Below, one piece after another: positions 55,465-64,000 of a stretch of DNA of 64,000 bases (positions are counted from its first letter, which is position 1; each line of letters begins with the position of its first letter). Origin of the DNA: Candidatus Zhuqueibacterota bacterium (lineage in GTDB: Bacteria; Zhuqueibacterota; Zhuqueibacteria; Residuimicrobiales; Krinioviventaceae); the NCBI GenBank assembly GCA_016934825.1, contig JAFGSB010000018.1, forward strand, positions 1 through 64,000, given 5' to 3'. The position numbers and the translations under genes are program-made. Under the pieces are notes generated by a model. That model was given only the letters and a program-made list of their open reading frames with translations. It searched no databases and was not told the DNA's origin.

Positions 55465-56058
55465 ATGAAAGTAGAAATTATAAAAAGAGAAACCATTTTC
55501 AAAGGTTTTTTTACACTGGAAAAAGCGAAACTGCGTTTTGAAAAATTCGACAACAGCATGAGTGAACAGGTCTCCCGGTTGAATGTTTACCGCGGCGACG
55601 CCGTTTCGGTTTTGTTATATAATTCTGTTAAAAAGACCCTGCTTTTTGTAAAACAATTCAGATATCCGATATTCACCGTCGAACCGGAAAACGCCTGGAC
55701 GCTTGAAGCCGTCGCCGGTTCCATTGAAAATGACCACACCCCGGTAGAAACCGCGGTCAAAGAGGTGGAGGAAGAGGTCGGTTACAAACTGGCGCCGCAT
55801 CAGCTTGAATATATCGGCAAATGTTATCCGAGTCCCGGCGGAACCTCCGAACGTATCTATTTATATATCGCCGACATTGCGGGTTGTTACCGGACAAACG
55901 GCGGTGGTGGTCTTGATCACGAGGCGGAAGATATTCAGGTTGTTGAATTGAGTTATAAAGAAACATTAGACAGAATCAAATCCTTTGATTTATGTGATGC
56001 GAAAACCCTGATCAGTCTCTCACGTTTTAAAAGCATTGTGGAAACCGTTTCGCCATGA
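55465..56058 (+). CDS. Nudix hydrolase, ADP-ribose pyrophosphatase-like
   Basis: 197 residues. The Nudix box GSIENDHTPVETAVKEVEEEV retains the three catalytic Glu of the KEVEEE segment, but the first Glu is His and the usual Arg is Lys. Upstream parts (VYRGDAVSVLLYN, FVKQFRYPI) and downstream CYPSPGGTSERIYLYIAD match the NudF/TrgB ADP-sugar group. It overlaps the LysE gene by 4 bases (ATGA). Confidence 0.9.
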   Translation: MKVEIIKRETIFKGFFTLEKAKLRFEKFDNSMSEQVSRLNVYRGDAVSVLLYNSVKKTLLFVKQFRYPIFTVEPENAWTLEAVAGSIENDHTPVETAVKEVEEEVGYKLAPHQLEYIGKCYPSPGGTSERIYLYIADIAGCYRTNGGGGLDHEAEDIQVVELSYKETLDRIKSFDLCDAKTLISLSRFKSIVETVSP

Positions 56059-56669
56059 TTGAACTGACCGCAAAAGGAATTATCCTGGGTTTATCGGCGG
56101 GTTTCAGTCCCGGACCATTGCTGGCCCTGGTCATTTCCGAAACCATAAACCATAATTTCAAAGCAGGCGCCAAAGTCGCCGTTGCCCCGCTTCTGTCGGA
56201 CACACCCATAATCCTGTTATGTTTTTATGTCTTGTCCCGTTTCGCCCAAAGTCATGTTGTTTTAGCCGTTATTTCTTTTATCGGCGCCCTGTATATCTTT
56301 TATCTCGGAATTTCCGGTCTTAAAGTCAAACCCTTTGTCCAGTCAACAAACCCACCTAAATCAAACTCTCTGTTAAAAGGTATACTGGTCAACCTGCTCA
56401 ATCCGAGTCCATACCTGTTCTGGCTGACAATCGGCTCTACGATAATGATCAACGCGCTCAAATCCGGTATTTCTTTTCTGCTTTTGTTCCTGGCCGGTTT
56501 TTATGTTTGTCTTGTCGGTTCAAAATTACTGGTGGCGGCTTTAACAGGACAATCAAAATCATTCATCATCGGCAAAGCTTACATATATATCAATCGTATT
56601 TTGTCGGTTTTACTTATTCTTTTAGCGTTTGTTGTGGCGTATGATGGATATCAATTATTAATTTCATAA
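56055..56669 (+). CDS. LysE/RhtB family amino-acid exporter
   Basis: 204 residues and six helices, with the LysE signature GLSAGFSPGPLLALVISETI near the N-terminus, GALYIFYLGISGLK and NPSPYLFWLTIG. Probable exporter of amino acids or related metabolites; substrate unknown. Translationally coupled to the Nudix gene and followed by the PhoD-like gene after 29 bases. Confidence 0.88.
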   Translation: MIELTAKGIILGLSAGFSPGPLLALVISETINHNFKAGAKVAVAPLLSDTPIILLCFYVLSRFAQSHVVLAVISFIGALYIFYLGISGLKVKPFVQSTNPPKSNSLLKGILVNLLNPSPYLFWLTIGSTIMINALKSGISFLLLFLAGFYVCLVGSKLLVAALTGQSKSFIIGKAYIYINRILSVLLILLAFVVAYDGYQLLIS

Positions 56670-56698
56670 AAAATATTTTGTCAAATTCGGAGGCAATT

Positions 56699-59401
56699 AT
56701 GAAATTCAAAAAAACACGCCTTTTTATTGTTTTGGCATTCATCCCCTTATTGTTCTGCGGCAAAACTCCGGTAACTTTTAAAAGTCAACTGCCTGAAAAT
56801 GTAACACGGGTTTGGGCAGGTCCCGAGTACTGGGCCAACCGGCTGCAGGACTGGCAGATCAATAACGGCAGAATCGAATGCGTTGACGGCAGGTTGCCGT
56901 TACGCACGCTGCATTTGCTCACCCGCTCCATCGAACCGGTAACCGGCGATATAATAACCACTGTAAATGTGGGTGTTTTATCAGCAGAAAATACCGTAAA
57001 CGCCGACGACTGGTGCGGATTTTTGATCGGGGCGGGCTCAGATGATATGGACTACCGGGCCAGGGCGATCATTCACCTGTGCAGCGGCGAAAACGGCGGA
57101 CTGGCCGCGGCCATAAACGGCGAAGGCAGAATTGTCTTTTTCGATAATGAAAAAGATCTGGCCCCGATTACTACCGCTTCATCCGAGGGTGAACCGGTAA
57201 AACTCACAGCAGAACAGGACATACAACTTTCCGCTGCCGTCAAACCGGATGGTGACAAATACAGCATCATTATGACGGCGACGAACGCCAAAACCGGCGA
57301 GTTGTTGAACAAGGCGAGTATCGATAATGTGGATGCGGCGCGGCTTTCCGGCAATATCGCGCTGGTTGCCAACGGCGGCGCCGATGCCGGCGGACGTTCA
57401 TTCTGGTTTAAAAAATGGCAGGTTTCGGGTTCTAAAATGGCCGCCCATGATGAACGGACTTTTGGCCCGGTGCTCTGTTCCATGTTTACTCTCAGCAAAA
57501 AAACTCTGAAAATGACGGCGCAGATGCCTCCCCTCGCGGAAAACGATCCGCAGACGGCCATTCTGCAAATTTCGGAAATGGGACAGAACAATTGGCGGAC
57601 CGTTAGCGAGGGAGAAATGATTGTTCCGGGCTGGACCATCCCGTTCCGCGTCGAAAACTGGGATGACGGCAAAGATTATGATTATCGGATTGTTTATACC
57701 TTACCGCTCGCTACCGGCCCGAAAGACTTTGTATACACCGGCGTCATCCCCAAAAACCCGGTGGACAGGGATGAATTTATCATTGCCGCATTTACCGGCA
57801 ACAGCAATTCCCACGGAACGTTCCGGCAGAACTATTCATTTTCCAACAACCGGATCTGGTTCCCGCATAAAGAAATTGTCGACCATGTTAAGAAGCATCA
57901 TCCCGATTTCCTTGTCTACACCGGCGACCAGGTCTACGATGGCCGGCCGACGTCACCGGATGTAAGCGGGGAAATGAGTTCCTATTACGATTATTTGTAC
58001 AAATGGTACATGTTCTGCTGGGCGCACGGTGAACTGGCCCGGGATATTCCGATCGTATGTATGCCGGACGATCACGATGTTTTTCACGGTAATGTATGGG
58101 GCGCCGGGGGACGTAAAGCTCCCAAAGCGCCAATGAACGGCATTTATCCCGCACATTACAAAGGTTTTGAAGTTCACTGGCAGCAGGACCAGGGCGGTTA
58201 TAAAATGCCGCCGGATTTTGTTAAAATGGTGGACCGTACGCAAACAAGTCACCTGCCCGATCCGTTCGATCCGACGCCAATCCTGCAGGGAATCGGCGTT
58301 TATTACACGGACATCAATTACGGCGGTATAAGCTTTGCCGTACTCGAGGACAGAAAATTTAAATCCGCGCCATCCGTCGTTATCCCAGAAGGCAAAGTAA
58401 TAAACGGATTTTTGGAAGATAAAAATTTTGACATACATAAAGCGGATGTGCCCGGCGCGAAATTGCTGGGCGACCGGCAATTAAAGTTCCTGAGAGACTG
58501 GGCCGCCGACTGGCAGGGAGCGTGGATGAAAATAGCTTTATCACAGACCGTGCTCGCGACCGTATCCACTTATCCGGATTCTTTCAGAACCGATGCAGGG
58601 ACTACCGATTTGAAACCAATTCCTGAAGGCGTCATACCGCCGAATTACAGCATGTCTAGAGATATGGATTCCAACGGCTGGCCGCAAACGGGGCGCAACA
58701 AAGCCCTGGACGAACTGCGTAAAGGATTCGCCTTTACCATTGCCGGCGACCAGCACCTGGGCAGTATTGTACATCACGGTATAGACGAATGGGACGACGC
58801 CGGATACTCATTATGCGTTCCATCCATCGCCAACCTGTGGCCGCGCCGATGGTACCCGCCAAACCCGGGTCTCAATCATCAGAACGGTATGCCGGACTAT
58901 ACCGGCAGTTACCTGGACGGGTTCGGCAATCACATCACCGTATGGGCTGTGTCCAACCCGGTTTTATCCAACCATGAACCCGCGACCCTGCATGACCGGG
59001 CGCCAGGCTACGGCATCGTCAAATTGAACAAAAAACAGCAGACCATTACCATGGAATGCTGGCCGCGGTATGCCGATCCGGACGCGCCGGACGCCAAACA
59101 ATATACCGGTTGGCCGAAAACGATTACGGTTGCCGACAATTACGGAAGACAGGCCATAGCTTTCCTGCCGGTGTTACAATTCACGGGACTTGAATACCCG
59201 GTCGTTCAGGTTGTCGATGAATCGAACAACGAAATTGTTTATACTGTAAGAGCAAAAGGGAACAGTTTCAAACCCAAGGTATTCAAAAGCGGTACATATA
59301 CGCTGATTGTCGGCGAGCCCGGCACGGATAAAATGAAAACGTTAAAAGGGATAAATTCCATCGGCCTGACGGAAGAAATGAATTTGCCCGTCGAGTTTTA
59401 G
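56699..59401 (+). CDS. PhoD-like alkaline phosphatase/phosphodiesterase, lipoprotein
   Basis: 900 residues from ATG 56699 (CGGAGG upstream). Lipoprotein signal with lipobox LLFC. Residues ~30-270 form a concanavalin/LamG-like beta domain, then an Fn3-like stretch, then a metallophosphatase core of the PhoD/DUF7800 type: FTGNSNSHG, VYTGDQVYDG, CMPDDHDVFHGNVWG, SQTVLAT and AGDQHLGSIVHHG. It is longer than Bacillus PhoD because of the N-terminal domain. Likely outer-membrane or periplasmic hydrolysis of phosphodiesters. GC and codon use are higher than in neighbouring genes. Confidence 0.88.
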   Translation: MKFKKTRLFIVLAFIPLLFCGKTPVTFKSQLPENVTRVWAGPEYWANRLQDWQINNGRIECVDGRLPLRTLHLLTRSIEPVTGDIITTVNVGVLSAENTVNADDWCGFLIGAGSDDMDYRARAIIHLCSGENGGLAAAINGEGRIVFFDNEKDLAPITTASSEGEPVKLTAEQDIQLSAAVKPDGDKYSIIMTATNAKTGELLNKASIDNVDAARLSGNIALVANGGADAGGRSFWFKKWQVSGSKMAAHDERTFGPVLCSMFTLSKKTLKMTAQMPPLAENDPQTAILQISEMGQNNWRTVSEGEMIVPGWTIPFRVENWDDGKDYDYRIVYTLPLATGPKDFVYTGVIPKNPVDRDEFIIAAFTGNSNSHGTFRQNYSFSNNRIWFPHKEIVDHVKKHHPDFLVYTGDQVYDGRPTSPDVSGEMSSYYDYLYKWYMFCWAHGELARDIPIVCMPDDHDVFHGNVWGAGGRKAPKAPMNGIYPAHYKGFEVHWQQDQGGYKMPPDFVKMVDRTQTSHLPDPFDPTPILQGIGVYYTDINYGGISFAVLEDRKFKSAPSVVIPEGKVINGFLEDKNFDIHKADVPGAKLLGDRQLKFLRDWAADWQGAWMKIALSQTVLATVSTYPDSFRTDAGTTDLKPIPEGVIPPNYSMSRDMDSNGWPQTGRNKALDELRKGFAFTIAGDQHLGSIVHHGIDEWDDAGYSLCVPSIANLWPRRWYPPNPGLNHQNGMPDYTGSYLDGFGNHITVWAVSNPVLSNHEPATLHDRAPGYGIVKLNKKQQTITMECWPRYADPDAPDAKQYTGWPKTITVADNYGRQAIAFLPVLQFTGLEYPVVQVVDESNNEIVYTVRAKGNSFKPKVFKSGTYTLIVGEPGTDKMKTLKGINSIGLTEEMNLPVEF

Positions 59402-59449
59402 TTCTTACAGGCAGATAAAATTTAGTAACACATTATATTTAATTTAACA

Positions 59450-59496
59450 AGCCGTAAACCACAGGATTTATAAAGCGGTTTACGGCTATTTTTTTA
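59450..59496 (+). terminator. Rho-independent terminator of the PhoD-like gene
   Basis: AGCCGTAAACC (59450-59460) pairs perfectly with GGTTTACGGCT (59477-59487), followed by ATTTTTTTA. It overlaps the stop codon of the convergent dehydrogenase gene. Confidence 0.9.
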
Positions 59497-60648
59497 TAGC
59501 GCCCTTTTCAATATCTCCGCCAGTACATCATACTCCAGTTGCACGGGATTGCCTTTCATACTGCTTGCTTTTTGGGATTTTTCGACCGCCAGCGGGATGT
59601 CCCGTTCCGTCATCCCATAATCGGATAAAGGCGGCACATTCAGTTCGGCGTACAATTCCCGGATCCAAACCACGCCGTCGGAGGCTGTAGCGGCTGCGAA
59701 GCCGGTCAAAATCCTCGCGATCTCATCAAAACGTCCAAGTAACTGTGAACCGGGCTGTGTTTCCCGGATGGCATTCACATTGGCCTCGACCACAAACGGC
59801 AGCAGCCGGGCGCAGATCGCGCCGTGCGGCGCGTTGAACAGACCGCCCAGCGGACCGGCGAACCCGTGCACAGCGCCCAGGCCGGCATTGGCCAGCGCCA
59901 GGCCGCTGAACATTCCGGCCAATGACATGTCTTCACGTGCTTTTATGTCTTTACCGTTCAAATAGGCGGCTTTCAATGACCGGGCCGCCCGCGACAGTCC
60001 TTCCCGGCAAATGCCGTCGATCAACGGATTTGCTTTTTTAGTCACAAATGCTTCCAATAATTGTGTCAACGCGTCAAGACCGGTGCTGGCGGTAACTTCC
60101 GGCGGCATGGAGAGCGTCAGTTCCGGGTCGACCAGCGCCACGGACGGCAGCAAAAACGGGCTGCGCATGCTCACCTTGACTTTATGCTCGGGGGAACTCA
60201 GCACGGCGTTGCGGGTGACTTCAGCGCCGGTTCCGGCGGTCGTGGGAACGGCAATATAAGGAAGGGACGGTCTGTCCAGCTTTTGCCCCTTGCCGATCAC
60301 TTCAAGGTAATCCGATAACTCGCCCTCATTTGTCAGCAGCGCGGCCACTGCTTTGCCCGTATCGATGACGCTGCCGCCGCCGATACCGATGACCATAGTG
60401 CACTTTTCCCGTTTAGCTCTTTTTACGGCATCTAATACAATCCCGGTTGTGGGTTCATGACCCACATCAAATAATACTGTCGCAATATTTTGTCGGTGTA
60501 ATAAATTGATCACAAACTGCACCCTGTCGACATTACTGCTGGTAATCAGAAACACTTTCCCGGCCGGGTCGGGGACCAGGGAAACCAGTTCCGTAATTTT
60601 TCCCGCGCCAAAAATAATCCTGCCGGCAGTGGCAAATTCAAAAAACAT
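59494..60648 (-). CDS. Iron-containing alcohol dehydrogenase family protein (group III)
   Basis: 384 residues from ATG 60648 (GAGGG upstream; the frame also opens at a GTG eight codons earlier). NAD(P) region with IGIGGGSVIDTGKAVAALL and AVPTTAGTGAEVT. The usual metal His of DALTH is Gln (GLDALTQLLEAF), and the second His of the VHGxAH segment is Gly (AVHGFAGPLGG); Asp of GLDA, VH and APHG are kept. This is a recognisable subclass whose substrate is unknown. It follows the ABM gene by 65 bases holding a perfect hairpin. Confidence 0.9.
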   Translation of the reverse strand: MFFEFATAGRIIFGAGKITELVSLVPDPAGKVFLITSSNVDRVQFVINLLHRQNIATVLFDVGHEPTTGIVLDAVKRAKREKCTMVIGIGGGSVIDTGKAVAALLTNEGELSDYLEVIGKGQKLDRPSLPYIAVPTTAGTGAEVTRNAVLSSPEHKVKVSMRSPFLLPSVALVDPELTLSMPPEVTASTGLDALTQLLEAFVTKKANPLIDGICREGLSRAARSLKAAYLNGKDIKAREDMSLAGMFSGLALANAGLGAVHGFAGPLGGLFNAPHGAICARLLPFVVEANVNAIRETQPGSQLLGRFDEIARILTGFAAATASDGVVWIRELYAELNVPPLSDYGMTERDIPLAVEKSQKASSMKGNPVQLEYDVLAEILKRAL

Positions 60649-60670
60649 ATTACCCTCATTATTTACATCC

Positions 60671-60697
60671 ACTGTGTCCGGATTTAACCGGACACAA
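60671..60697. repeat. Intercistronic GTGTCCGG hairpin repeat, best-paired copy
   Basis: GTGTCCGG (60674-60681) - atttaa - CCGGACAC (60688-60695), a perfect 8-base stem. It lies 19 bases after the ABM gene stop and 23 before the dehydrogenase start. Confidence 0.7.
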
Positions 60698-60713
60698 ATA
60701 ATTTACATTAAAA

Positions 60714-61022
60714 TCAATCCCAGCCTTTATCTTCCGGGAAAAGGTTGTCATATTTGATCCCTTGTCTCGGTTCTGCCATCATATCGGCAACCGTATCCCG
60801 CCATTTCGCATAATGGGCGGTTTCCTTGTGTCTGGCGGCGTCCTCGACTGTTCGGTAAACCTCGACCAGCACAAACCGGGTGTTATCATCCTGCCGCCGG
60901 ATGACATCAAACCGGACAATTCCCGGTTCCTGAATACTGTTACGCGCGTTTTCCAGCGACGCCCTGATAAAATCTTTTACCCGGTCCGATTTGACATGCA
61001 CATTCACATGAACAATAAACAT
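60714..61022 (-). CDS. Antibiotic biosynthesis monooxygenase (ABM) / LsrG-like protein
   Basis: 102 residues of dimeric ferredoxin-like alpha-beta fold. [43 protein letters not shown] and MMAEPR closely follow the LsrG pattern (autoinducer-2 phosphate isomerase), but other ABM proteins are quinol monooxygenases. Starts behind AAAGGAG. Pairing with a dehydrogenase suggests a small catabolic unit (inference). Confidence 0.85.
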   Translation of the reverse strand: MFIVHVNVHVKSDRVKDFIRASLENARNSIQEPGIVRFDVIRRQDDNTRFVLVEVYRTVEDAARHKETAHYAKWRDTVADMMAEPRQGIKYDNLFPEDKGWD

Positions 61023-61063
61023 AGCTTTCTCCTTTATTTTAAATAACGGATTTGATAAATCGT

Positions 61064-62008
61064 TTACTTTTTTTCAAACCGATACAAAGGCGCGGACTTT
61101 TTTTCAGATGTCAGATAAAGCGTCCGTCCATCCAGGCCGAAACATAACGACTCCGATTGAACCAAAAGGGGGATCTGTATGTGTTTCGGTAGCGCCGTAA
61201 AAGTTTTTGTCCAGTCCGTATTGAACTCAAACATATAAGCGTCTTTATATGTCAGCACAACCGCGACCTGTCCGTCCGGCGAAATATCCATTGCCGTAAT
61301 CCACGTACTGTGAATTCCGAATCGACGTTCCAGTTGTTGTTCTTCTTGTGACGGCGGCGGTATAGTCGGTACTTTTGTCAAACGTTTCGCAATAAGGATT
61401 GTATCCGGGGGGAACACATTTAGCGGCAGTTCATACAGGACAGGCGGCGAGTCGCGTTTGGATAATAGTAAAATTTTCTTCCCGACAATATCGACGGCTA
61501 CGGCTTCACAATCACGCGGACCATCCTCGTAACTGAACTGCATCCTCCCCGCGACCGTGACGGTTTGCTTTTTTTTATTGCCGGTTTTTCTTACGTCAGG
61601 TTCCGGCACAAAATATAATATATTTTTTTTATGTACGGCGTCATTATCCCCGGTATCGGCAATAAGCAGGTATGGCTTATTCTCCAGGCGAAAAGAGGCC
61701 ATATCTTCCCAGTCTCTGTTCTCCGCGTCATCGACTTTAAAATCTCCGAGGTCCGAACCGTCCGTCCCGACCGCGTAAATTCTCCCCTTATTGCCGCTGT
61801 CGTTCAAAACCCACAGTACATCCCGATGTATCCGCGAACAGGTTATACCGCTGGCCTCTTTTAGCTTTTTATTCTCCAGGATTCCCGCTTGCACCGCCAC
61901 GTCGTAAGGTGCGGATTCCAGGTCCCGGATTCGTAACGGTTCCTCTGCGGGTAAAACAGATAAAAAATATAACATTATCAAAACAAATACATTGTTAATT
62001 TGGGTCAT
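61064..62008 (-). CDS. Exported beta-propeller-like protein of unknown function
   Basis: 314 residues with a signal peptide ([18 protein letters not shown]). Motifs [41 protein letters not shown] and [11 protein letters not shown] are recurrent in propeller proteins resembling esterase-like phytase domains. Four or five blades can be traced by the repeated Y/F-x-V/L-D/N-x-G pattern. No catalytic assignment is made. It precedes the ABM gene on the same strand by 41 bases. Confidence 0.75.
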   Translation of the reverse strand: MTQINNVFVLIMLYFLSVLPAEEPLRIRDLESAPYDVAVQAGILENKKLKEASGITCSRIHRDVLWVLNDSGNKGRIYAVGTDGSDLGDFKVDDAENRDWEDMASFRLENKPYLLIADTGDNDAVHKKNILYFVPEPDVRKTGNKKKQTVTVAGRMQFSYEDGPRDCEAVAVDIVGKKILLLSKRDSPPVLYELPLNVFPPDTILIAKRLTKVPTIPPPSQEEQQLERRFGIHSTWITAMDISPDGQVAVVLTYKDAYMFEFNTDWTKTFTALPKHIQIPLLVQSESLCFGLDGRTLYLTSEKKSAPLYRFEKK

Positions 62009-62054
62009 GAGAAAGTCCTTTTACTATGTAGTTCCTGATTGTCGGGTATCCGAT

Positions 62055-63242
62055 CTATTTATTCACGGCGTTCAATACCGCCTGTTCTATTCTTCGCAGC
62101 GCCTTTTTTAGTAACGGACGCGGACAGCCGAAATTCAATCGTAAAAATCCCGGCGCGCCGAACTCTTTACCATCCGACAGACCGACGCCGAATCTCTCAA
62201 AGTGGGCGGCAGGATCATCGAGTCCGGTTGCCGTTAAATCCAGCCATGCCAGGTATGTCGCTTCAACATGATTCACGTTTATACCGGGCAGTTTATTGAT
62301 CCGGTCTGCCATCAGATCACGATTGTCAGCCAAATAAGTCAATAAATTCCTGTGCCACTCCTCGCCGTTCCGATAGGCAGCCAACGCCGCGGTATAACCA
62401 AACACATTGACGAACGGTACGATGCCCTGCATAGCCCGGTGGAATTGGGCTCGCAAATCCGGATTAGATATAATCGCAAACGAACATCCCAGACCGGGGA
62501 GATTAAAAGTCTTGCTCGGCGCCATAAATGTGATGGTGCGCCGCGCGATTTCCGGTCCCAGTGCGGCGGTCGGAATATGATGTTTGTCGGCTTCCAGGAT
62601 TAAATCGTTATGGATCTCATCGGAGCAGATGAAAATGTTATGTTTATCACATATTCCTGCCAGGGTTAATATTTCATCCCTGCTGTATACCCGGCCTGTC
62701 GGATTATGGGGATTACATAACATAAACAGTACGGTATTTTGTGTAATGGCTTTTTCAAATTCCTCAAAATCAAATATCCACCGGTTATTACTTTTAACCA
62801 GCGGAACCGTGAGTAAATTCCGGCCGGAATTCCCGGGTGCCGACAAAAAAGGCGGGTAAATAGGTACCACTGTCAGGACATCGTCCCGTTCCTTTCCGAC
62901 AGCCCGGCAGGCAATATTCAAACCGGTAACCAGCCCGGGCAGCCAGATTATCCACTCACTTTCTACGGTCCAGTTGTACTTTTGCGCCAGTCTGGTCATA
63001 ATTTGCTCCGTCAATTCTTCGGGAGCGTGGGTATATCCGAAAACCCCGTGTTCCGCACGTCTTTTTAAAGCGTCTACCACACATTGCGGGGATTTAAAGT
63101 CCATATCAGCTACCCAGAGAGGTATTATATCCCTGTTTTTGTACCTGTCCCATTTTAAACTGGCGGTATTGACGCGGTTGATGATCCTGTCAAAGCCATG
63201 TTTATGCTCCGCTCTTTTCACTGTTCTTTTCCTGTTATCCAT
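62055..63242 (-). CDS. MalY/PatB-type PLP-dependent aminotransferase (C-S lyase)
   Basis: Fold-type I PLP enzyme of 395 residues. PLWVADMDFKSP near the N-terminus, CNPHNPTGRVYSRDE, SDEIHNDLI and the PLP lysine in APSKTFNLPGLG mark the MalY/PatB branch, which acts as cystathionine or cysteine-S-conjugate beta-lyase. ATG 63242 is used because the frame further upstream encodes an AT-rich hydrophobic stretch unlike this family; no good ribosome site is seen for it. Its enamine products are the kind of substrate RidA removes. Confidence 0.9.
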   Translation of the reverse strand: MDNRKRTVKRAEHKHGFDRIINRVNTASLKWDRYKNRDIIPLWVADMDFKSPQCVVDALKRRAEHGVFGYTHAPEELTEQIMTRLAQKYNWTVESEWIIWLPGLVTGLNIACRAVGKERDDVLTVVPIYPPFLSAPGNSGRNLLTVPLVKSNNRWIFDFEEFEKAITQNTVLFMLCNPHNPTGRVYSRDEILTLAGICDKHNIFICSDEIHNDLILEADKHHIPTAALGPEIARRTITFMAPSKTFNLPGLGCSFAIISNPDLRAQFHRAMQGIVPFVNVFGYTAALAAYRNGEEWHRNLLTYLADNRDLMADRINKLPGINVNHVEATYLAWLDLTATGLDDPAAHFERFGVGLSDGKEFGAPGFLRLNFGCPRPLLKKALRRIEQAVLNAVNK

Positions 63243-63543
63243 TTTATTTAAACGGCTGTTTCGAGTCAATAGGGTAAATAAATATAAGAATATAAAACAA
63301 AATCTCAAACTGTTCAACAAATCAATCGTTGTATCGTAATCAAACACTTGTTACGGTATCTGTTTGATGATCCGTTAAACAAACACAAAGCATGAAAATT
63401 AAATTTCATAAAAACAACAACTTAATTCATCAATTCATTTTTGTAAAAATAATTATAGCAGGTGTGGTATTTGCAACATTTGTTTTAAAAATTTTCCTTT
63501 AATAAATCGAGTTACAACAACAATAAAACAGGGTAAGGTAAAC
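63243..63543. other. Divergent intergenic region, 301 bases
   Basis: AT-rich. No gene, repeat or terminator seen. It must hold the promoters of the aminotransferase and of the exported plus-strand gene. Confidence 0.4.
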
Positions 63544-64000
63544 ATGATTTTAAGAAAAAAAATATTAAAAAATCCTTTGCTGCTTTTCTGCATTTCATTT
63601 CTTCTTTCAATTACAACTGCTTTCGCTGTTGATGTGGACGACCTGCAAATCATTCCCAAATATGTACTGGATACGGACGGCTACAATGCCGATGTCGCTC
63701 TCAATCCGGTTGACAAATCCGTTCACGTCTGCTGGGTTAAGGACGGGGACCTGTATTATGCTTATAGAACAACAAACGGTTCGTGGAGTTTTACCGAGAA
63801 AATCCCGGATGGCGGGATAACATTATTTGGAGTAGAAGACAGATATAGTGACGGCACAACCATACAGGGCACATGCGCGGCAATGACCGTGACGGAAAAC
63901 GGCGAGGTTTGTTTTGCCTACACGGAGGAAGCCGGCAATGTCTATTTTGTTAAAGGCTCGTCCGGGAACTGGAGTGCTCCGGTTAAAATCTCCACGTCAT
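63544..64000 (+). CDS. Exported sialidase/BNR-like propeller protein, 5' part only
   Basis: Open from ATG 63544 (TAAGGT upstream) to the window edge, 152 codons with no stop. Signal peptide residues 1-28 (NPLLLFCISFLLSIT then TAFA). The mature part has short repeats of the type DVALNPVDKSVHVCWVKDGDLYYAYRTT, SWSFTEKI and GEVCFAYTEEAGNVYFVKG, NWSAPVKIS, typical of BNR/Asp-box-like propeller blades. Function and C-terminus (a sorting domain would be expected) lie outside the window. Confidence 0.8.
   Translation, partial: MILRKKILKNPLLLFCISFLLSITTAFAVDVDDLQIIPKYVLDTDGYNADVALNPVDKSVHVCWVKDGDLYYAYRTTNGSWSFTEKIPDGGITLFGVEDRYSDGTTIQGTCAAMTVTENGEVCFAYTEEAGNVYFVKGSSGNWSAPVKISTS

Noticed and set aside
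57073-57672. 199-codon minus-strand frame opposite the PhoD-like gene
   Set aside because: Antisense of a GC-rich gene; no ribosome site or motif.
59494-60648. Fe-ADH as sn-glycerol-1-phosphate dehydrogenase for archaeal-type lipids
   Set aside because: It has group III alcohol dehydrogenase motifs (DALT, VHG, APHG), not those of G1P dehydrogenase, so it does not support the lipid hypothesis.

Overview
The window reads as a chromosomal segment of a Gram-negative, FCB-group bacterium, most likely from a Calditrichota/KSB1/Marinimicrobia-like lineage. This rests on a GWxTD-domain protein, a C-terminal NYPNPFNP-type (T9SS/FlgD-Ig-like) sorting domain, DUF5683, DUF4834 and YfiM-like proteins, an MsbA-like exporter, outer-membrane barrel and lipoprotein signals, and moderate-to-low GC. 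The phylum is an inference; no rRNA or tRNA gene is visible. No prophage, IS transposase or CRISPR array is visible either.

Most genes lie on the minus strand. Plus-strand islands are at 368-3026 (a decayed receiver, a hybrid PAS histidine kinase and a single-domain response regulator), 8277-8915 (a secreted beta-helix-like protein), 55465-59401 (Nudix hydrolase, LysE transporter, PhoD-like phosphatase) and 63544-64000 (5' part of a secreted propeller protein).

Minus-strand layout, in ascending coordinates: purA; secD-secF-STAS; a small membrane protein, an Fsr-like MFS transporter and selA; a cell-surface locus (helical secreted protein, 1001-residue repeat protein with sorting domain, outer-membrane barrel); pdxS-pdxT-MBL exonuclease-JAMM/DinG helicase; mreB and a class A PBP; purH, purN and LD-carboxypeptidase; GWxTD protein; a long run HD-GYP, ridA, DUF5683, NSS transporter, yfiM-like, purF, UbiA prenyltransferase, ferredoxin, geranylgeranyl reductase, pgsA, ftsY, rimO; folB-folK-deoxynucleoside kinase, DUF4834, msbA-like; then more peripheral genes (S41 peptidase, DUF169, M48 protease, 5'-nucleotidase, methyltransferase, Fe-ADH, ABM monooxygenase, secreted propeller, MalY/PatB aminotransferase). 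Four purine genes (purA, purH, purN, purF) are scattered rather than clustered.

The observations most worth following are: (1) a DinG/XPD-family helicase carrying an N-terminal RadC-like JAMM domain with a complete metal-binding signature, directly behind a beta-CASP-like nuclease; (2) a UbiA-ferredoxin-geranylgeranyl reductase-PgsA cassette that looks like part of a prenyl-lipid pathway; (3) a histidine kinase whose N-terminal receiver has decayed through a poly-A frameshift and a stop; (4) a dispersed family of short intercistronic hairpins (ACTG-TGTCCGG...CCGGACA-CCGCT) sitting just behind stop codons; and (5) a terminator-like hairpin directly in front of purA that may be an attenuator.
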